Shown piece after piece: positions 22,456 to 34,861 of a stretch of 64,000 bases of DNA (position 1 is the first letter of the stretch; each line of letters starts with the position of its first letter). The DNA comes from Lycium barbarum (taxonomy: Eukaryota > Streptophyta > Magnoliopsida > Solanales > Solanaceae): the NCBI RefSeq assembly GCF_019175385.1, contig NC_083340.1, positions 19,232,336 to 19,296,335 on the forward strand. The letters are read 5' to 3'. The notes under the pieces were generated by a model. That model searched no databases. It saw only the letters and a program-made list of their open reading frames with translations, and was not told the origin of the DNA. The translations under genes and the position numbers were made by a program.

Positions 22456-24148
22456 CTATAATTTTCTTAAATCCTAACCAAATCGATCATGTCAAAATGA
22501 CTACTTAGTATTCAGGTCTTTCTTCTAGAGAAAGGATTAACATTATACTTCATCTAATTCATATTATCTGGCTTTAAGAATTTTAACACTGCTCAATTAA
22601 ATAAAGTATTTGTGCCAGTTAGTTCCCTCCCGTAAATGTTATACATGTTATTAAAAATTCACTAATTGAAGCAATAGAGTAGATTTAGAACAAAAACAAT
22701 AATAAATGGCTTATTATTTTCTAAATTTATAAATGTCAAATATTTGAAAACACTAATTGGTCAAAATGACAATAATATTTAGGAGCAGGGGGTTTTAACT
22801 TGGTTATAATCTAAAAATCATAAGTGGTCTTTCACTTGAAAATGAAAATCTACTTTTTAGTTTTATATTCTAGTGAACGACAAAAGGTGAAAAAGACACA
22901 TCTCATCTTAATCAAGAAGTAAGAAAACAATTGTGAAGTTTGCTCCGTAATAGGCACCTTTTTGAGAGTATGTATGAATGTAGGGTAACACTATGAGAAA
23001 AGAAACATTTGTGTGGAAGCTTTCTGCCAACATTTGTCCAGACGCAACCAGAAGTGGCCCATGTTGATGTTGGTCACGTCTTAAGCGTTAAGTAACTTTG
23101 CTCCCAATCTATTTCATCGCCCGGTCCCCCATTTTATTAGTAGCGTCTAAATCTCTTTTTTAGTCATTCTATATTTTGAATATATTGATTCGAATGAATT
23201 TAGATTTGCATCATTTAGCATTTAATAAGGGAAGAGAGTCCGTCCATTTCACTAGTCACCACACCCTTACGGACATGTCAAACCATCTGGTTTAGTTCGC
23301 CTTTAGGATACGACGACAACAATAACATACTCAGTGTAATTTTATAAGTGAGGTCTGCGGAGGGTAAAGACAAACTTCATTAATTAAATTGACAAAAATA
23401 TATATGTGAGCAATAAAAAGGGTAGGAAAAATGAAGCAGGAAAAGAATTACTCCACTTTCTTTCCGTGGTCGAAAAATAGACACGAAAAAAGAAAGGTCC
23501 AAAAATAGACTACTCTCGAAGAAAATCATTTTTCTCCTAAGTGGAGTTAATAAAAGGTGAGTGGGAAATTCATTGCCTGGATTGTAACTTGTAAGACTCT
23601 GCCGAACAAAGGCTTGCAGTGCGCCTGCCTAATCCTACTTTTAATTTTGTTGACTTATTAATACATACTTTATCACTCACATCTTCACTTAAATTTCTTT
23701 ACGAGTTACGCACTTCATTTATTTCAATTTTTATGATATATTTCCTTTAAGATTTATTTTAGAAAGAAAGATATTTTTATAAGCAAATTAATTTTAAATT
23801 TCTAGTTTAACCTTAATGAAATTATTTATCTACATAGTCATTTTGGATCACAAATTTCAAAAAATTAAATTACTTTCTAAAATTTTGTATTTATCCAAAA
23901 ACACTTACATAAATTGGTATAGATGGAATATCATTTTTTTTGTAATAAAAACTCTAGAAAGAGACAACGTATGGTGCGTGCTCGTTGATTACCAACCCAA
24001 GGTACGCATGTAAGAATTAAAAATCTGCAAACCTCTTAAAAATATGCGAATTTCCACTTCCCCTTTAAAACTAAGTATATGATTAGAAGACTATGGAAGG
24101 TGCAATGGAAATAATATTGTTGTGATTCATGATAAAATATATGCTGTA
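22456..24148. other. Intergenic DNA, no gene seen
   Basis: AT-rich with no recognisable open frame or RNA gene. Confidence 0.5.
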
Positions 24149-24640
24149 CACTACAAAAAGTGTTATTTACATGAGGATTTTGCCTAAGAATTTGTATTGC
24201 AAGATGAATGTCACGATTTTTCATGCCAGCACTTTAAAATCCAGATATGGTAATATTTACTTTCGGGTTAATTTTTCTCTGGCAATTCCACAGGTAAACT
24301 TGGGGAATTAAGAGCGAAAAAATCACCCGCAAATTTCTTTTGAAAATATATTGTTAACATGTAAATCCCTAGGTATGCAAAAAGAATTTCGAAAAAGAAA
24401 ATAATACTCATGAGTATTTGAAGGAAAATCCATAGGAAGATCTACCTAGGGACTTTTCTGGGGATTGTTTCATAGGAAATAGCGGATTTACTTACGGATT
24501 ATTTCTTAGATATATACCTTGAGAATATTATTACTTGCGAATATACTTGAGATATGTTTAGTTGCGGATTTACTTGAAGATTTCCTGGGAATATACTTCC
24601 GTAAAGTTAATTCTCACATGCCAAACTAAAACCTTCACGG
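24149..24640 (+). mobile_element. CACTA (En/Spm) transposon terminus with subterminal repeats
   Basis: Starts CACTACAAAAAGTGTTA, the diagnostic CACTA terminus. The next 490 bases hold many loose copies of a short motif of the type TTACTTG(C/A)GGATTT or CCTAGG(G/T)A, spaced 15-40 bases apart. These are the subterminal repeats that CACTA transposase binds. No opposite terminus (TAGTG) was found nearby, so it is a fragment or its partner end is lost. Confidence 0.7.
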
Positions 24641-25554
24641 ATTACTTTGAGCTAGACTAGAAAATGCGTGTCCATTAGGTTCCTTAGCCCAATATATATT
24701 AGGGAAAAAGAGATGGTGTGGCCGCTAGCCCAAAAGAAAAGCTCAAAAAGGCCCATTTTAAGATAATGTCCCGAACTATCCCTCAAATCCAAAATAAAGA
24801 CAAGCAGTGGCCAATATTCTCATCTAGGCTCGCATCAAATCTGGAGAGAATTCATGCGACAATTTGTGGGTCATGCTTTAACACCCATTTCAGTTCACGT
24901 TTCCGATCGATCTTTCTGTTCTCTTCTTATTTTTCTCCAATCCCCGACGTCATTTTCTTCCTTCATAGATTTGTGAATTACAGCTTTTCTGGTGTGTATG
25001 TACTTCAATCCATTTCACTTTTCACAAATATTTTTCTATTTTTGCTGGTGATTTTTCTACTTCTAGGATTTTTGAATTTAATGGCGCAAATATAGAAAAT
25101 TATACTTTCAAGTCACAAGTACAGTCCAAGCGAAGCAAATCAGAACTAGAAAAAGAACAAACACTTTTCTTATTTTTTTTTTTTAGATATGGTGGATAAG
25201 TTTCTAGGGTTAGCTTTTTCGATTGGAAGTAATAAGCTAGGATCATGTGATAACTTATGGGTGAGGGGCATGGCGGTGGAGGAGCTTAAATTGCCACCTT
25301 ATTTGTACTTTAAATCTTTTTTTTAACGCCTAAGTTCGCACCTTCATTTACACTGTTAACGGTTGTGACTATGTGAATTTCGGCCGCTCTCTGGTTCTTG
25401 CACTTATTTTCCCCCCTCTTTATTTCTCTGTCTTGCTTGATTCTTTTCCCTGCGACTAATTGAAGTTTGCTCTCGCTCATTTGCATTTATTTGGGCTAGT
25501 TGGTATTCTTCTTATTTGAACAAACTTGTTGTTGAGATGGACCCATTGCTGTTG
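24641..25554. other. Intergenic DNA with a small ORF of unknown status
   Basis: This stretch is less AT-rich and reads like a transcribed leader (pyrimidine-rich 24890-24960). A short ATG frame at 25189-25326 encodes 45 residues beginning MVDKFLGLAFSIGSNKLG. I do not recognise it; it could be an exon fragment captured by the nearby CACTA or chance. Confidence 0.3.
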
Positions 25555-25790
25555 AAAACATGTATAATATGTCTATAATAATTGTATAATATGTGTATAA
25601 TTAGTGAGTATACATTTATTATATTCAAACTATACAATAATGATACATTTTCTATACATATACTATAGGGCTACATATTCTATACAATAATGGTACAGTG
25701 TCTATACGTATGATACATTTTCTGTATATATACAGCAACGACACATATACAGCAATGATACAATTTATATACATATGTTGGAATTAGTTA
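25555..25790. repeat. Degenerate TATACA-rich tandem region
   Basis: Many imperfect copies of a motif like (A/C)TATACA(T)ATA and AATGATACA follow each other. Low-complexity, non-coding. Confidence 0.65.
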
Positions 25791-26204
25791 AAAAATAGCT
25801 AGAAAATGAAATTATTTTGAAAAGGCTTAAAAATGCCTTTTAAGATTCTTGAGTCATCGAGTGTCAATAGTTTCACCCGAATTGCCATTTGTGTCCTTTT
25901 CCCTATATATTTATCAGGAGTATTACTTTTACTACTTCTTCCCAACCTATAATTGGCTAAGTGCATATATATCGGATTTGATGTCACCATTTAATTTGTG
26001 CCGGTTTTTAAATATTTTTTTCATGTTATTTATTCACTTCGGAAAATTTTAGATATGTTGTTTCTGAAGTTAATTTTGACAAAATTTAATTTCAGACACA
26101 ATATTTGAAGTTTTATATGTCTGGCTTCAGGTTAAATCATTTTTGCCTAACTTCAACCATTTTTTTTGCTCGAAATTCAATCATATGTGGCTGAAACTCA
26201 TCAA

Positions 26205-26207
<3 letters not shown>

Positions 26208-26237
<30 letters not shown>
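26208..26237. repeat. (TA)n microsatellite
   Basis: About 15 AT/TA dinucleotides in a row. Confidence 0.95.
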
Positions 26238-26239
<2 letters not shown>

Positions 26240-26421
26240 GTCAGCTATTCTTAATTTAAATGATTGAATACACGACTATTTAAATTAATTCAGGTTGTCA
26301 CGGTCAACAGAGCTGAAAACAAGATAGAGATCGATGCAGGCTTTTATTTTATTCTGAAGAGATAATTAAGTTCAACTTTCCCACCCCCTATTACACGGCG
26401 GTATACCTGTCACAGTCTCTT

Positions 26422-26889
26422 GGGGGTCGTTTGATACGTGGACTAAATTATCCCGGGATTATAATCCCGAGACTAATTTATGCCATTTGAGAGATGGGAT
26501 AAAATAATTCCAAGGTTAGTGGGATAAGGTGGGATATCCCATCCTTTAGGGCTCGTTTGGTTAGAAAACAAGTTATCCCGGGATTGTTATTCCACCCTCA
26601 ATGTGGGATAAAAATAACACTTAATCTCGGGATTTTATTCCAACCAAACGTGGGATAAGGCAACACTAAATTTTTGTCCCAGGACTATTTTTGCTTATCC
26701 ACCATACCAAACGACCCCTTAGTGGGATAAGGTGGGATATCCCATCCCTAAGATTGTGCTTCATTTTATACTCTGTTTGGTAAAAGGTATTAATTTATAA
26801 ATTTATACATTCTATCAAACATGGTACAAAATTAATATCAAAATTAGTGCTGGGATATCCCAGCTTATACCATGCACCAAACGACCCCT
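26422..26889. mobile_element. MITE with a nested related MITE
   Basis: Outer element: GGGGTCGTTTGATACG at the left, ACCAAACGACCCCTA at the right. An inner element of the same family (26549-26718, GGGCTCGTTTGGTTAG to ATACCAAACGACCCC) lies inside it. A stretch containing TTAGTGGGATAAGGTGGGAT occurs on both sides of the inner element (26516 on and 26719 on), with GATATCCCATCC following in each. So the inner copy is surrounded by a duplicated segment of about 28 bp, longer than a normal target duplication. Confidence 0.8.
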
Positions 26890-26891
26890 AG

Positions 26892-27359
26892 GAGTATTAT
26901 TTTTGACACATATTTGACTAGCATTCCGAATTGATTTCTTATTTCTTCCTCATTTCTATTTGTCAGGCGGTTAACAAACAATAAGCACACTTTTTTTAAT
27001 CATATATACGAGACTAAGGCCATGTTTGACCTGGAGTTTTTCAAAAAGATATGTTAGTATAAATATTCTTTACAATCTTTTTTGGGATATAATTTTTTCA
27101 TTTAGCGTTTTACTATTTAATTACAAGTTCTCCGGCACAACTAGACCGCGTGAATTCCTCGTGTGACCATCCAAATTGTAGAAATGACTCACGCAAGTAA
27201 CTTCTGAATTTTCTTAGATAAGAAGCGTGATCAAGTCAAGTCCTTCCTCCTTATTTCCGGATTTCAATTAGATTAATGTGCGCTCGTATGGGAGTAGAAG
27301 CCACTACTTCCTTCTTCCCCCGAGGTCATTAAACTATGCACATGTTTCCAGTTGGCCCA
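26892..27359. other. Intergenic DNA, no gene seen
   Basis: No open frame or recognised motif. Confidence 0.5.
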
Positions 27360-29366
27360 CACTATTAGAAAACTGCAAATTACATGGGGATTTTCTTGGG
27401 GATTATATATGAAAATCTGCAGATAACGAAGTTACCTACGGATTTTCCTACCAAAACAAATCCGATAGAAAAAGCTTCGTGGGTAATTGTTACTTGCAAA
27501 TTTTAAAATTCCTAGGTAACTCACTTGGGGATTTTGATTCGCATGTAAGTTACTTGCGGATTTTCTTGCAAAAAATACACTAAAAGTTCGTAATTTTTTG
27601 TTGGCATTATTAGTAAAAAAAGGAATTCCCTTGCGGAAAATTTTGTTGGTATTATTATTAGTAAAAAAGGAATTTCCTTACGATGTTTTTCCACAGGTAA
27701 ATCCACATGAATAAACATATAAAGAATTTCCTGGAAAATATTTATAGAAAAGAAAAAAAGAAATTAATCATTGTAATTCTTCCACTTAGTAATTTATTTT
27801 CTCAATTTGCACCTACTCATCAATGGTTCGTTCATACATCCTCGACAACATTTATGATGAGATCTTAAACGCTGCTTGACTCCACTACTAATGATATCGT
27901 TATGGCGAGTTACACAGATAACTTATAAACGCCCAGATTTCACTTTTTCCATCCGATGTGGTACAAAAGACCTATAACAATTCTCTTCCTTATCTCATTA
28001 AAATGAGTTCTCTCCCATCTACTAAATCAAAGATGTAAATATTTTTCTTTGCCTTAATTACACTTAAATAAATTGACTCGAATATAATTTTTATATTTTA
28101 AAATAAAAAACTTACACCTCATATACTATAGAAATCTTACACTTTCACCCTTATAAGGTATATCCGTAACAAAGTATATTAAAATAAATAATTTGAATTA
28201 TAAATAATAAAATTTATGTAATTATTTTTTATGAAATTTAAAAAGAGGGTAAATATTCTAGTTGATTTTTTTTTATTTATGTCTCTAATTAAAAAGATAT
28301 TTTAGAATATGCATTTTTGAAACTATTGAATAAGAAATGAACACAAATTACTTAATAAAATGATCAAAATTTTGCGTATTTGGCAAAATATTTTTATCTT
28401 TCAAAGCTCTTAAATTCAATGATGTTATTCCTATTTTTTTTAGAAATATTTCTATAATAGAATTCCTACACAATAAAAAAAATTCTACAGTTAAATTTTT
28501 CTTCAAGTATAACCAAGTAGATCAAATTACGACCATTTCTTTAATGGTTAATTGATCTTTCATATAATGTGTGTATTTTTATTCTTTCGTTTTTCTTAAA
28601 CTTTATACCCAATCAAATAGGTTCACATCCATTGAAACAAATGGAGTATTCGTTATATTTCAACAAATTCTAGTTATATACTAAGTGATGCAAAATTCTT
28701 TTCTTATATATAAAAAGTACTTCGATTGAAATAAAACTAAGCATATGGTACATGAATAATTTATTTCAATAAGATTAGAATTTAATGAAGATGATGATTG
28801 AAAATAGAATTATAAGATCATTTTATGCTTAAGTCTTAATACTAACATTTATAAATTAATATCACTTAAGTAACATGCTATAATTATATTAGATTTATGG
28901 TAATTATTATTTTATTGAATTAGTACCCGACTTATCATGTTTAATTACATGTAATATTCAATCCAAAAGGATACATATAAGCAAAATCTCACAACAGAAT
29001 CTCCAAGTATAATTCCTTAAGCAATAAAATTCTTAGGGTACATTCCCAGGTAAATCCATAGGTAATATAATTCCCATGTAAATCCCCAAGAAATTATCTC
29101 CATGTAAAATCGCAGCAACAAATCCCTCGATAATTCCCTAGGTAATATAATCTTGAGGTAAATTCCCATGAAATAATCCCCATGTAAAATCGTAGTAACT
29201 AAATCCCCAGGTAAATTCCTAGATAATGTAATCCCCAAGAAATAATCCCTAGATAAATCCGCAAGTATTATACCTGGGGAATTTTCTATGAATTCACAAG
29301 GAAAATAAAATTCTCTTATTTTTATCGGTTACCTGCGGAATTACCTACGGAAGTATTACCTGGGGA
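27360..29366 (+). mobile_element. Non-autonomous CACTA element, right end interrupted
   Basis: Begins CACTATTAGAAAACTGC and is followed by subterminal repeats such as TTACCTACGGATTTTCC and TTACTTGCGGATTTTC (27380-27700). At the other side (29000-29366) the same motif appears in inverse, for example AAATCCCCAGGTAA, as a CACTA element requires. The middle (about 27740-28980) is AT-rich and non-coding. The right terminus (TAGTG) is missing because a hAT MITE begins at 29367. No transposase is encoded. Confidence 0.72.
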
Positions 29367-29900
29367 TAGGGGTGTACATGGATCGGGTTGGTTCGGATTT
29401 TTTAAACACCAAACCAAATCAATTGCGTCGGGTTTTTAAATTTATACACCAAACTAAACCAATAAAATTCGGGGGTTTCAACCTCGGATTTTTTCGGGTT
29501 ATTCGGTTTTTTCTGGGTTTTTTTCGGAATAGTCTTGATACAAAACATATAACTTTTACTTCAAATATTTTTTTAGTCCTAGTAAGATATAACTATATAA
29601 TTAAGGTGTTTCATAAGAAAATAACACAAAATGTGAAAAGAGTGATGACATTGTATTAAAATATTCAACAAAAGATAATAAAATCGGTTAAAATAAATAT
29701 TGCTAATTAATAAGCCATAAAGAAAATGACCATAATCTAAAAATACTAAGTCATGCTAAAATAAGTACGGCTAATAAGTATTAATTACATGACAAGAAAA
29801 AAAAAACTTAAGTTATGTATTTTCACTCTCTAAACCAATTATGCAAAACCAAAGAATAGATATCCAACATTATTGTCATTCCTAGTGGTAAATTGAATTT
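29367..29900 (+). mobile_element. Large hAT-type MITE, copy 2, right half missing
   Basis: TAGGGGTGTACATGG at the start, then sequence closely matching copy 1 (1228) and the inverse of copy 3 (36758) through ATTGTCATTCCTAGTGGTA. Similarity stops near 29900, about 30 bp before a solo LTR. The left flank CCTGGGGA is CACTA subterminal sequence, so the MITE inserted into the CACTA element. Confidence 0.85.
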
Positions 29901-29930
29901 AACCTATGGAGCAAAATTGTTAATTACAGG

Positions 29931-30200
29931 TGTCGAATGAGCTGGCAGATTTAATCACAATCTACTCTGTGAATGAGCTGGCATATTTGATTATAATATG
30001 CTCCTGTAAATAAATGATATGATTTATTTTAGGAAAAGATATTGGGAGTTATTCTAGGAAAATAGTTAAGAGGAAATCCCTTGATTTAAGGATCTCCTAT
30101 GAATTAGGTATTGATTAGTTTTTTCTGATCTTTTTGTTCTAGTATAAAAACTGTACAGTTCTGTGAATAAAGTAAGCTTTGCATTCTCTGAAAACTTTCA
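29931..30200 (+). repeat. Solo LTR with 5-bp TSD
   Basis: A 270-bp sequence running TGTCGAATGAGC to CTTTCA, flanked by ACAGG on both sides (29926-29930 and 30201-30205). It has a TATAAAAA box (30143-30150) and an AATAAA (30166-30171) in LTR-like positions. No coding or second LTR is adjacent. This is the expected product of recombination between the two LTRs of an LTR retrotransposon. Confidence 0.75.
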
Positions 30201-30404
30201 ACAGGTACGAATCAGGTTACTCATTAGTTACAAGTAAATCTCTATGATATGAACTAATCGGTAATTATCTTATCATGTTGAGACATAATATAATTAAGTA
30301 CTAATTAAAGAGTATTTTTTCTAATAATAGTTTTAGTTTTTAGATATCAAAGAAGATAAAGAACCTAAGTTCAAATCTCTGCCACCCAAAAATCAATAAA
30401 ATAT

Positions 30405-30823
30405 TGTTAAGATTAATGTTTCAGTTAATTTTGAAACATTCTTGAAAGTTACATGTATTTTAAGAAAAATTCATGAACCTATTATAAATTCTATTTAATG
30501 AAAACTTTTATGTTATGTAATTTTTATCCTATAAATAGTGTTTCATTCTTTTGAAAGATGCAAGCACTTCTAGAAACAATTTCCCCTACTTTTGAGAAAC
30601 ATGTATCAAAAGGTGAAATCACAGATTCAAGAATAGAAGAACAACGTTCTTGAAAGCTACTTGTTATGTGACTTAGTTGAATCCCGAAGACAGAGTTGTC
30701 ATGTATTCTTCCATTTGCTCGTGGGAGAAACTCCAACTATCTTCAAGAAACGTCTTAACGTGTCTCTAAGCCAAGAAAGTTTTATTTTGGATTTCTTATA
30801 TTATTATCATACTTGTTCTAACA
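30405..30823 (+). repeat. 5' LTR of the decayed copia element
   Basis: 419 bp. TATA-like CTATAAATAG at 30529-30538. Compared with the 3' LTR it lacks about 90 bases between ATTTTGAAACA and TTCTTGAAAGTTACATG, a single internal deletion. Confidence 0.9.
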
Positions 30824-31734
30824 ATTGAAGATAGTTGTCTCTATGTATGAGCAACAAATCATAGTCGTTAGAGTGCATATAAATACGGATGATTCAATTG
30901 GTATGTTGAACACATTAGAATAAAACTCGTCATAGATCATGATATGCTTTAAAAAATCTATGAAATAGTGGGGGAGATGATAGAGTCATTATATATGAAA
31001 ATTCCATCACGTGGAAAAGTGGCGAGGGATATGATAGAGTTAATATATATCTCTATGGAAATAATATCATGCGGAAAGGTTGAAAAAAATATCAAGGACT
31101 ATATTATGGCTTGAAACTTTCTCTTGAAGATGTGACATCCATCAAATTTTTTGTTTTTTTCCATAGAAGAATCTTGAAGATTCTCTGAGATCTGGTTGCG
31201 CTGTTGATGGGGAATTACCAAACTTAGCATAAAAAATGATATTGAATAGAAGCCAAATACTTGGGATCAAGTGTTGCAGAAATCGATCTCACAATTTAGG
31301 GTTTGTTGCTGACTTTGACTGTTGAGATGATCTATTAGACGACATCAAAGTCATACTCATAAGGAAAATTGTCAATGCAATTCGGGTTCTATCTTCTAAA
31401 CTCTAATCTTTATTTATTCTCTGCCTATTGTGATTTTTCATGAAATCTAATGCTAGGTAGATGATCCTTCTTGTGATAATCTTGAATGATCGATGCACAT
31501 GATTAGAGATAACATATGATTTCGTTGAAGAAGAAAAAAATGCAAATTGGTTTGCCTATAGATATATGTTGCATGCATAAAATTGCAATGAATTTGCAAG
31601 TTTGTGAAAGGATTTGAAGCATATTATTTGAAAAGACAATATATATATGTCTGAAATCTTAAATATTATTTTAAGATTGTGACAAAATGAAAATATTAAT
31701 TTCTCCTTATATTATGGAGTTTCTTGATATATGG

Positions 31735-31990
31735 CATGGACGTCTGGATCATGTGAATTTTAGATCCGTTTGACTCTTGGTAAATAATGGATTAATTATT
31801 GTTTGCGAAAAGAAACATGGTGTTGGCATCTTACTTGTAGTAAGTGCAAGATAATTAAACCTTTCAAGACAGTTGAAAGAAAATTCACACTTTTGGGATT
31901 AATTTACACAAACATTCATGAGAAGGTTTATTTGTCACAAAATGGAAAGAGATATTTTATCACTTTTATTGATGATTATTCAACATAAAC
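31735..31990 (+). pseudogene. Copia GAG-pre-integrase and integrase N-terminus remnant
   Basis: WHGRLDHVNF at about 31732 is the pre-integrase motif. After a break, 31803-31988 reads CSKCKIIKPFKTVERKF and GKRYFITFIDDYST, the zinc-finger end and the first catalytic Asp region (T-F-I-D-D) of copia integrase. Stops lie between and after these. Confidence 0.82.
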
Positions 31991-32538
31991 TTTCAAGCTT
32001 GTTAGCAGGCATGAAACATGTCATTTGAAAGCATCATATCTATACTTGAAAGTTGGTGTATATATATGTTGTGTACATAAATCATGAAAAATATACTTTT
32101 TAGATTGTGTAGTGACATAAATAGATTATTTCTAAAGATCCTATCAATGCTTGAAAGTTAGAAGATCATTTGAGATAAGGAGAAAGTGATATTGATTCTG
32201 TTATAAGTTGAAGGTTCATCATGAATTAATATGAAGATGTCTTCTTTTGAGGAGTATAATATATAAATATTTGATGCATGAATACTCGGGAACAATATGA
32301 TCTTTTAAGTTCCGAACTATGGGAAAGCTCTTAAAATATTGAAAGTATGAAGCATTTTACTGGATTTCTAAAGCCAATAGTAGTCTGGATTGTCTAATAA
32401 ATTGATGAACTTAATGACATAAACTTTGTTATGTCAGCCTCACTTAATCTTTGGTGGGTACATTGAACTGGTTCTGAATTGATAATGACTAATTGATTGA
32501 GTACAAATTTATAGCTCTACCTTCTACTTGAGAAGAAA

Positions 32539-32783
32539 TTGATTGGCTTAGAAGTATTATGCTAGATATTTCTTTATGGAGTAAGTCAGTGCCATCTTTT
32601 GTGATTATAAATTGTGATAATAAAGCTGCTATATTTCGGTCTTCAAGTGATTTTTACAATAGCAAGTCGAGACAAGTTCATCTCAAACACAATCACAGAA
32701 AAAAGTTATTGGAGGACGGTATAATTTTCCTTCAATATGTGAAGTCCAAGATCAATTTAGCAGATTCTTTGTCTAAAATTTAG
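32539..32783 (+). pseudogene. Copia RNase H remnant
   Basis: Reads NCDNKAAIFRSSSDFYNSKS, then HLKHNHRKKLLEDGIIFLQ and a NLADSLSKI end, the C-terminal block of a copia RNase H. The region between the integrase remnant and this one no longer shows RT motifs. Confidence 0.82.
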
Positions 32784-32972
32784 ACAAATAATTGGTGCTG
32801 AAAATTTGTAAAGGAATGGGAATAAAGCATGTTGAAAATTAATTGTACTTTATGGGAACCCTACCTAATAATGCAATCCTAGGTTCAAAGGAAAAAATAA
32901 GTAAAGTTACAATAGTGAAGCACATCAATGAAATTCCGATATCCTAAAAGACTGAGTAGATGTGGATAGGTT

Positions 32973-33265
32973 GAGATTCTTTCTCTTAATAAATCTATAA
33001 GACCGATCTCGGTTGGAGTTGGTAAGAACACTCTTGATAGATTTACTGATATTCCTAATAAAGAGGAGGATGAGATTATATTCTCTTAATAAGTCCATAA
33101 ACCGGTTTCGGTTTGAGTGTGTAGAAACACTCTTGATAGATTTATCGACACTTTGTTGTAAAGGAGGATGAGATTAAATTCTCTTAATGAATTCATAGAC
33201 TATTTGGTCAGAGTATGCAAAGTTACTCTTGATGAATTCACCGCGCTAAGTGCGAAGTGGAGGCT
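32973..33265. repeat. Three tandem units of about 97 bp in the copia 3' region
   Basis: Each unit opens with GAGATT(A/C)(T/A)(A/T)TTCTCTTAAT, passes a CATA(A/G)AC(C) block and ends with ACTCTTGAT(A/G)(A/G)ATT. Units start near 32973, 33071 and 33170. Such tandem blocks are typical of the untranslated 3' part of some copia families. Confidence 0.75.
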
Positions 33266-33560
33266 GCTTCAATAAGATTTTTAACAGGGAAATCTTAAAG
33301 CACTTAGATAAAAGGATTCAGGACATATGGCCGTAAGGTGTCAAAGGATTTCAATTTTCACCGGAACATAGTAATGTGCGTGGAAATTTTTCTATTTCAT
33401 TTAATGAATACTTAGTTCAAGATTCGTTCACTAAGTAGTCAATGATTTAGAAAGTATTCACTAGCTAATGGTTCAAGTCCAAAAGACGTCATTATTGATG
33501 CATATTACTAGATTAATGTCTCAAAAAAAAAAAAAAAAAATCTTGAAACAAGTGGGGGAT

Positions 33561-34066
33561 TGTTAAGATTAATGTTTCAATTAATTTTGAAACACTTCAT
33601 CTGAGAAAAGTCTTTTTTCAAACTAAATGAATGTAAATTTGAAGATACATTCTTCATTTAGTATTTTACGTTTTAGGTTCTTGAAAGTTACATGTATTTT
33701 AAGAAAAAATCATAAACCTATTATAAATTCTATTTAATGAAATCTTTTATGTTATGTAATTTTTATCCTATAAATAGTGTTTCGTTCTTTTGAAAAATGC
33801 AAGCACTTCATGAAACAATTTCCCCTAAAAACTTTTGAGACACATTTATCAAAAAGTGAAATCACAGATTCAAGAATAGAAGAACAACTTTCTTGAATGC
33901 TACTTGTTATGTGGCTTAGTTGAATCCCGAAGATAGAGTTATCATGTACTTTTCCGTTTGCTCGTGGGAGAAACTCCAACTATCTTCAAGAAACGTCTTA
34001 ACATACCTCTAAGCCAAGCAAGTTTTATTTTGGATTTCTTATATTATTATCATACTTGTTCTAACA
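33561..34066 (+). repeat. 3' LTR of the decayed copia element
   Basis: 506 bp, starts directly after the polypurine tract and ends CTAACA before the AATAT duplication. It keeps the block that the 5' LTR lost. Confidence 0.9.
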
Positions 34067-34071
34067 AATAT

Positions 34072-34861
34072 TTCCACGCGTTTGACCCATGAAAATAAAG
34101 TATATATAACTTAAATCTTTAACCAAAAGCAAGTACTTGCTCAGAGTATGATTTGTTACACAGAGAATGTAAACTGATTGACCACTTTACAACTAATTAA
34201 AGATAATTAACTTCACACTTGTATACTACAAGCCTAAAATTTTACTGAGGTTTGGTTCTTTATTATTACATTCAAATCACTAAGCTGGTAAACACAATTA
34301 AATGAAGTTGGAGAAAAAAAATAGAGAATTATTTTGTAACCTGAATGCTTTCGCCATCTAGGTATTTCGCCATCTAGGTATTTCGTATCCTCAATTTGCA
34401 ATCGTTTCAAAGCGATCCCTAAGTTAATTTTCACCTTTTTCCTTTTAATTTTTTGCTATAACATATCATATGTTACATATGGTCCTGATAAGAGAGACTA
34501 GTGGGTCCTACTTAACTTTAGTAACTGAGAATTAAACTAATATTATTAGACTCATCCTGCAAATTGCAATACATTATTGGAAAGTGATAGACAAGTCCAC
34601 GAAACTCTATTTTTAATTAAAAAATGAAAAACATAATTCTACCTGATCACAAGCTAAGCAGGGAGAATCTAGTAACTTTTGTTCGTTTCCAGTACTTTTA
34701 TTAACATATTTACAAAATATTTATAAACACTCGTTCGTGAATCCAATTATTATTGTAGGTTAACTTATGCTCATAATTGTAAGAACCCACAAACGTCAAA
34801 GTTTGGATCCGCCTCTGGTCGAGATATACTAGATATGTAAAAATAAGTACTCTCTATAAAT
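34072..34861. other. Intergenic DNA with one truncated MITE end
   Basis: No gene. GGATCCGCCTCTG at 34806-34818 matches the right end of the small hAT MITE family found at 35060, 35624 and 35815; I could not find its left end. Confidence 0.45.

Larger units (their letters stand above)
30405..34066 (+). mobile_element. Decayed Ty1/copia retrotransposon with TSD
   Basis: A complete but eroded element bounded by two LTRs (30405-30823 and 33561-34066) and a 5-bp target duplication AATAT (30400-30404 and 34067-34071). The LTRs start TGTTAAGATTAATG and end TTCTAACA. A polypurine tract (AAGTGGGGGA) precedes the right LTR. Internal remnants are GAG-pre-integrase, integrase and RNase H; gag and most of RT are missing. 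Total length 3662 bp is shorter than a normal copia element of about 5 kb, so large internal deletions occurred. Confidence 0.92.

Noticed and set aside
24718..25095. 125-residue plus-strand frame
   Set aside because: It opens with GTG, is rich in Phe and Ser from a pyrimidine-rich stretch and has no known motif.
30524..30736. Minus-strand frame MEFLPRANGRIHDNSVFG, also found at 33752-33979
   Set aside because: Both lie in the two LTRs of the same copia element; the repetition reflects LTR identity and not protein conservation.
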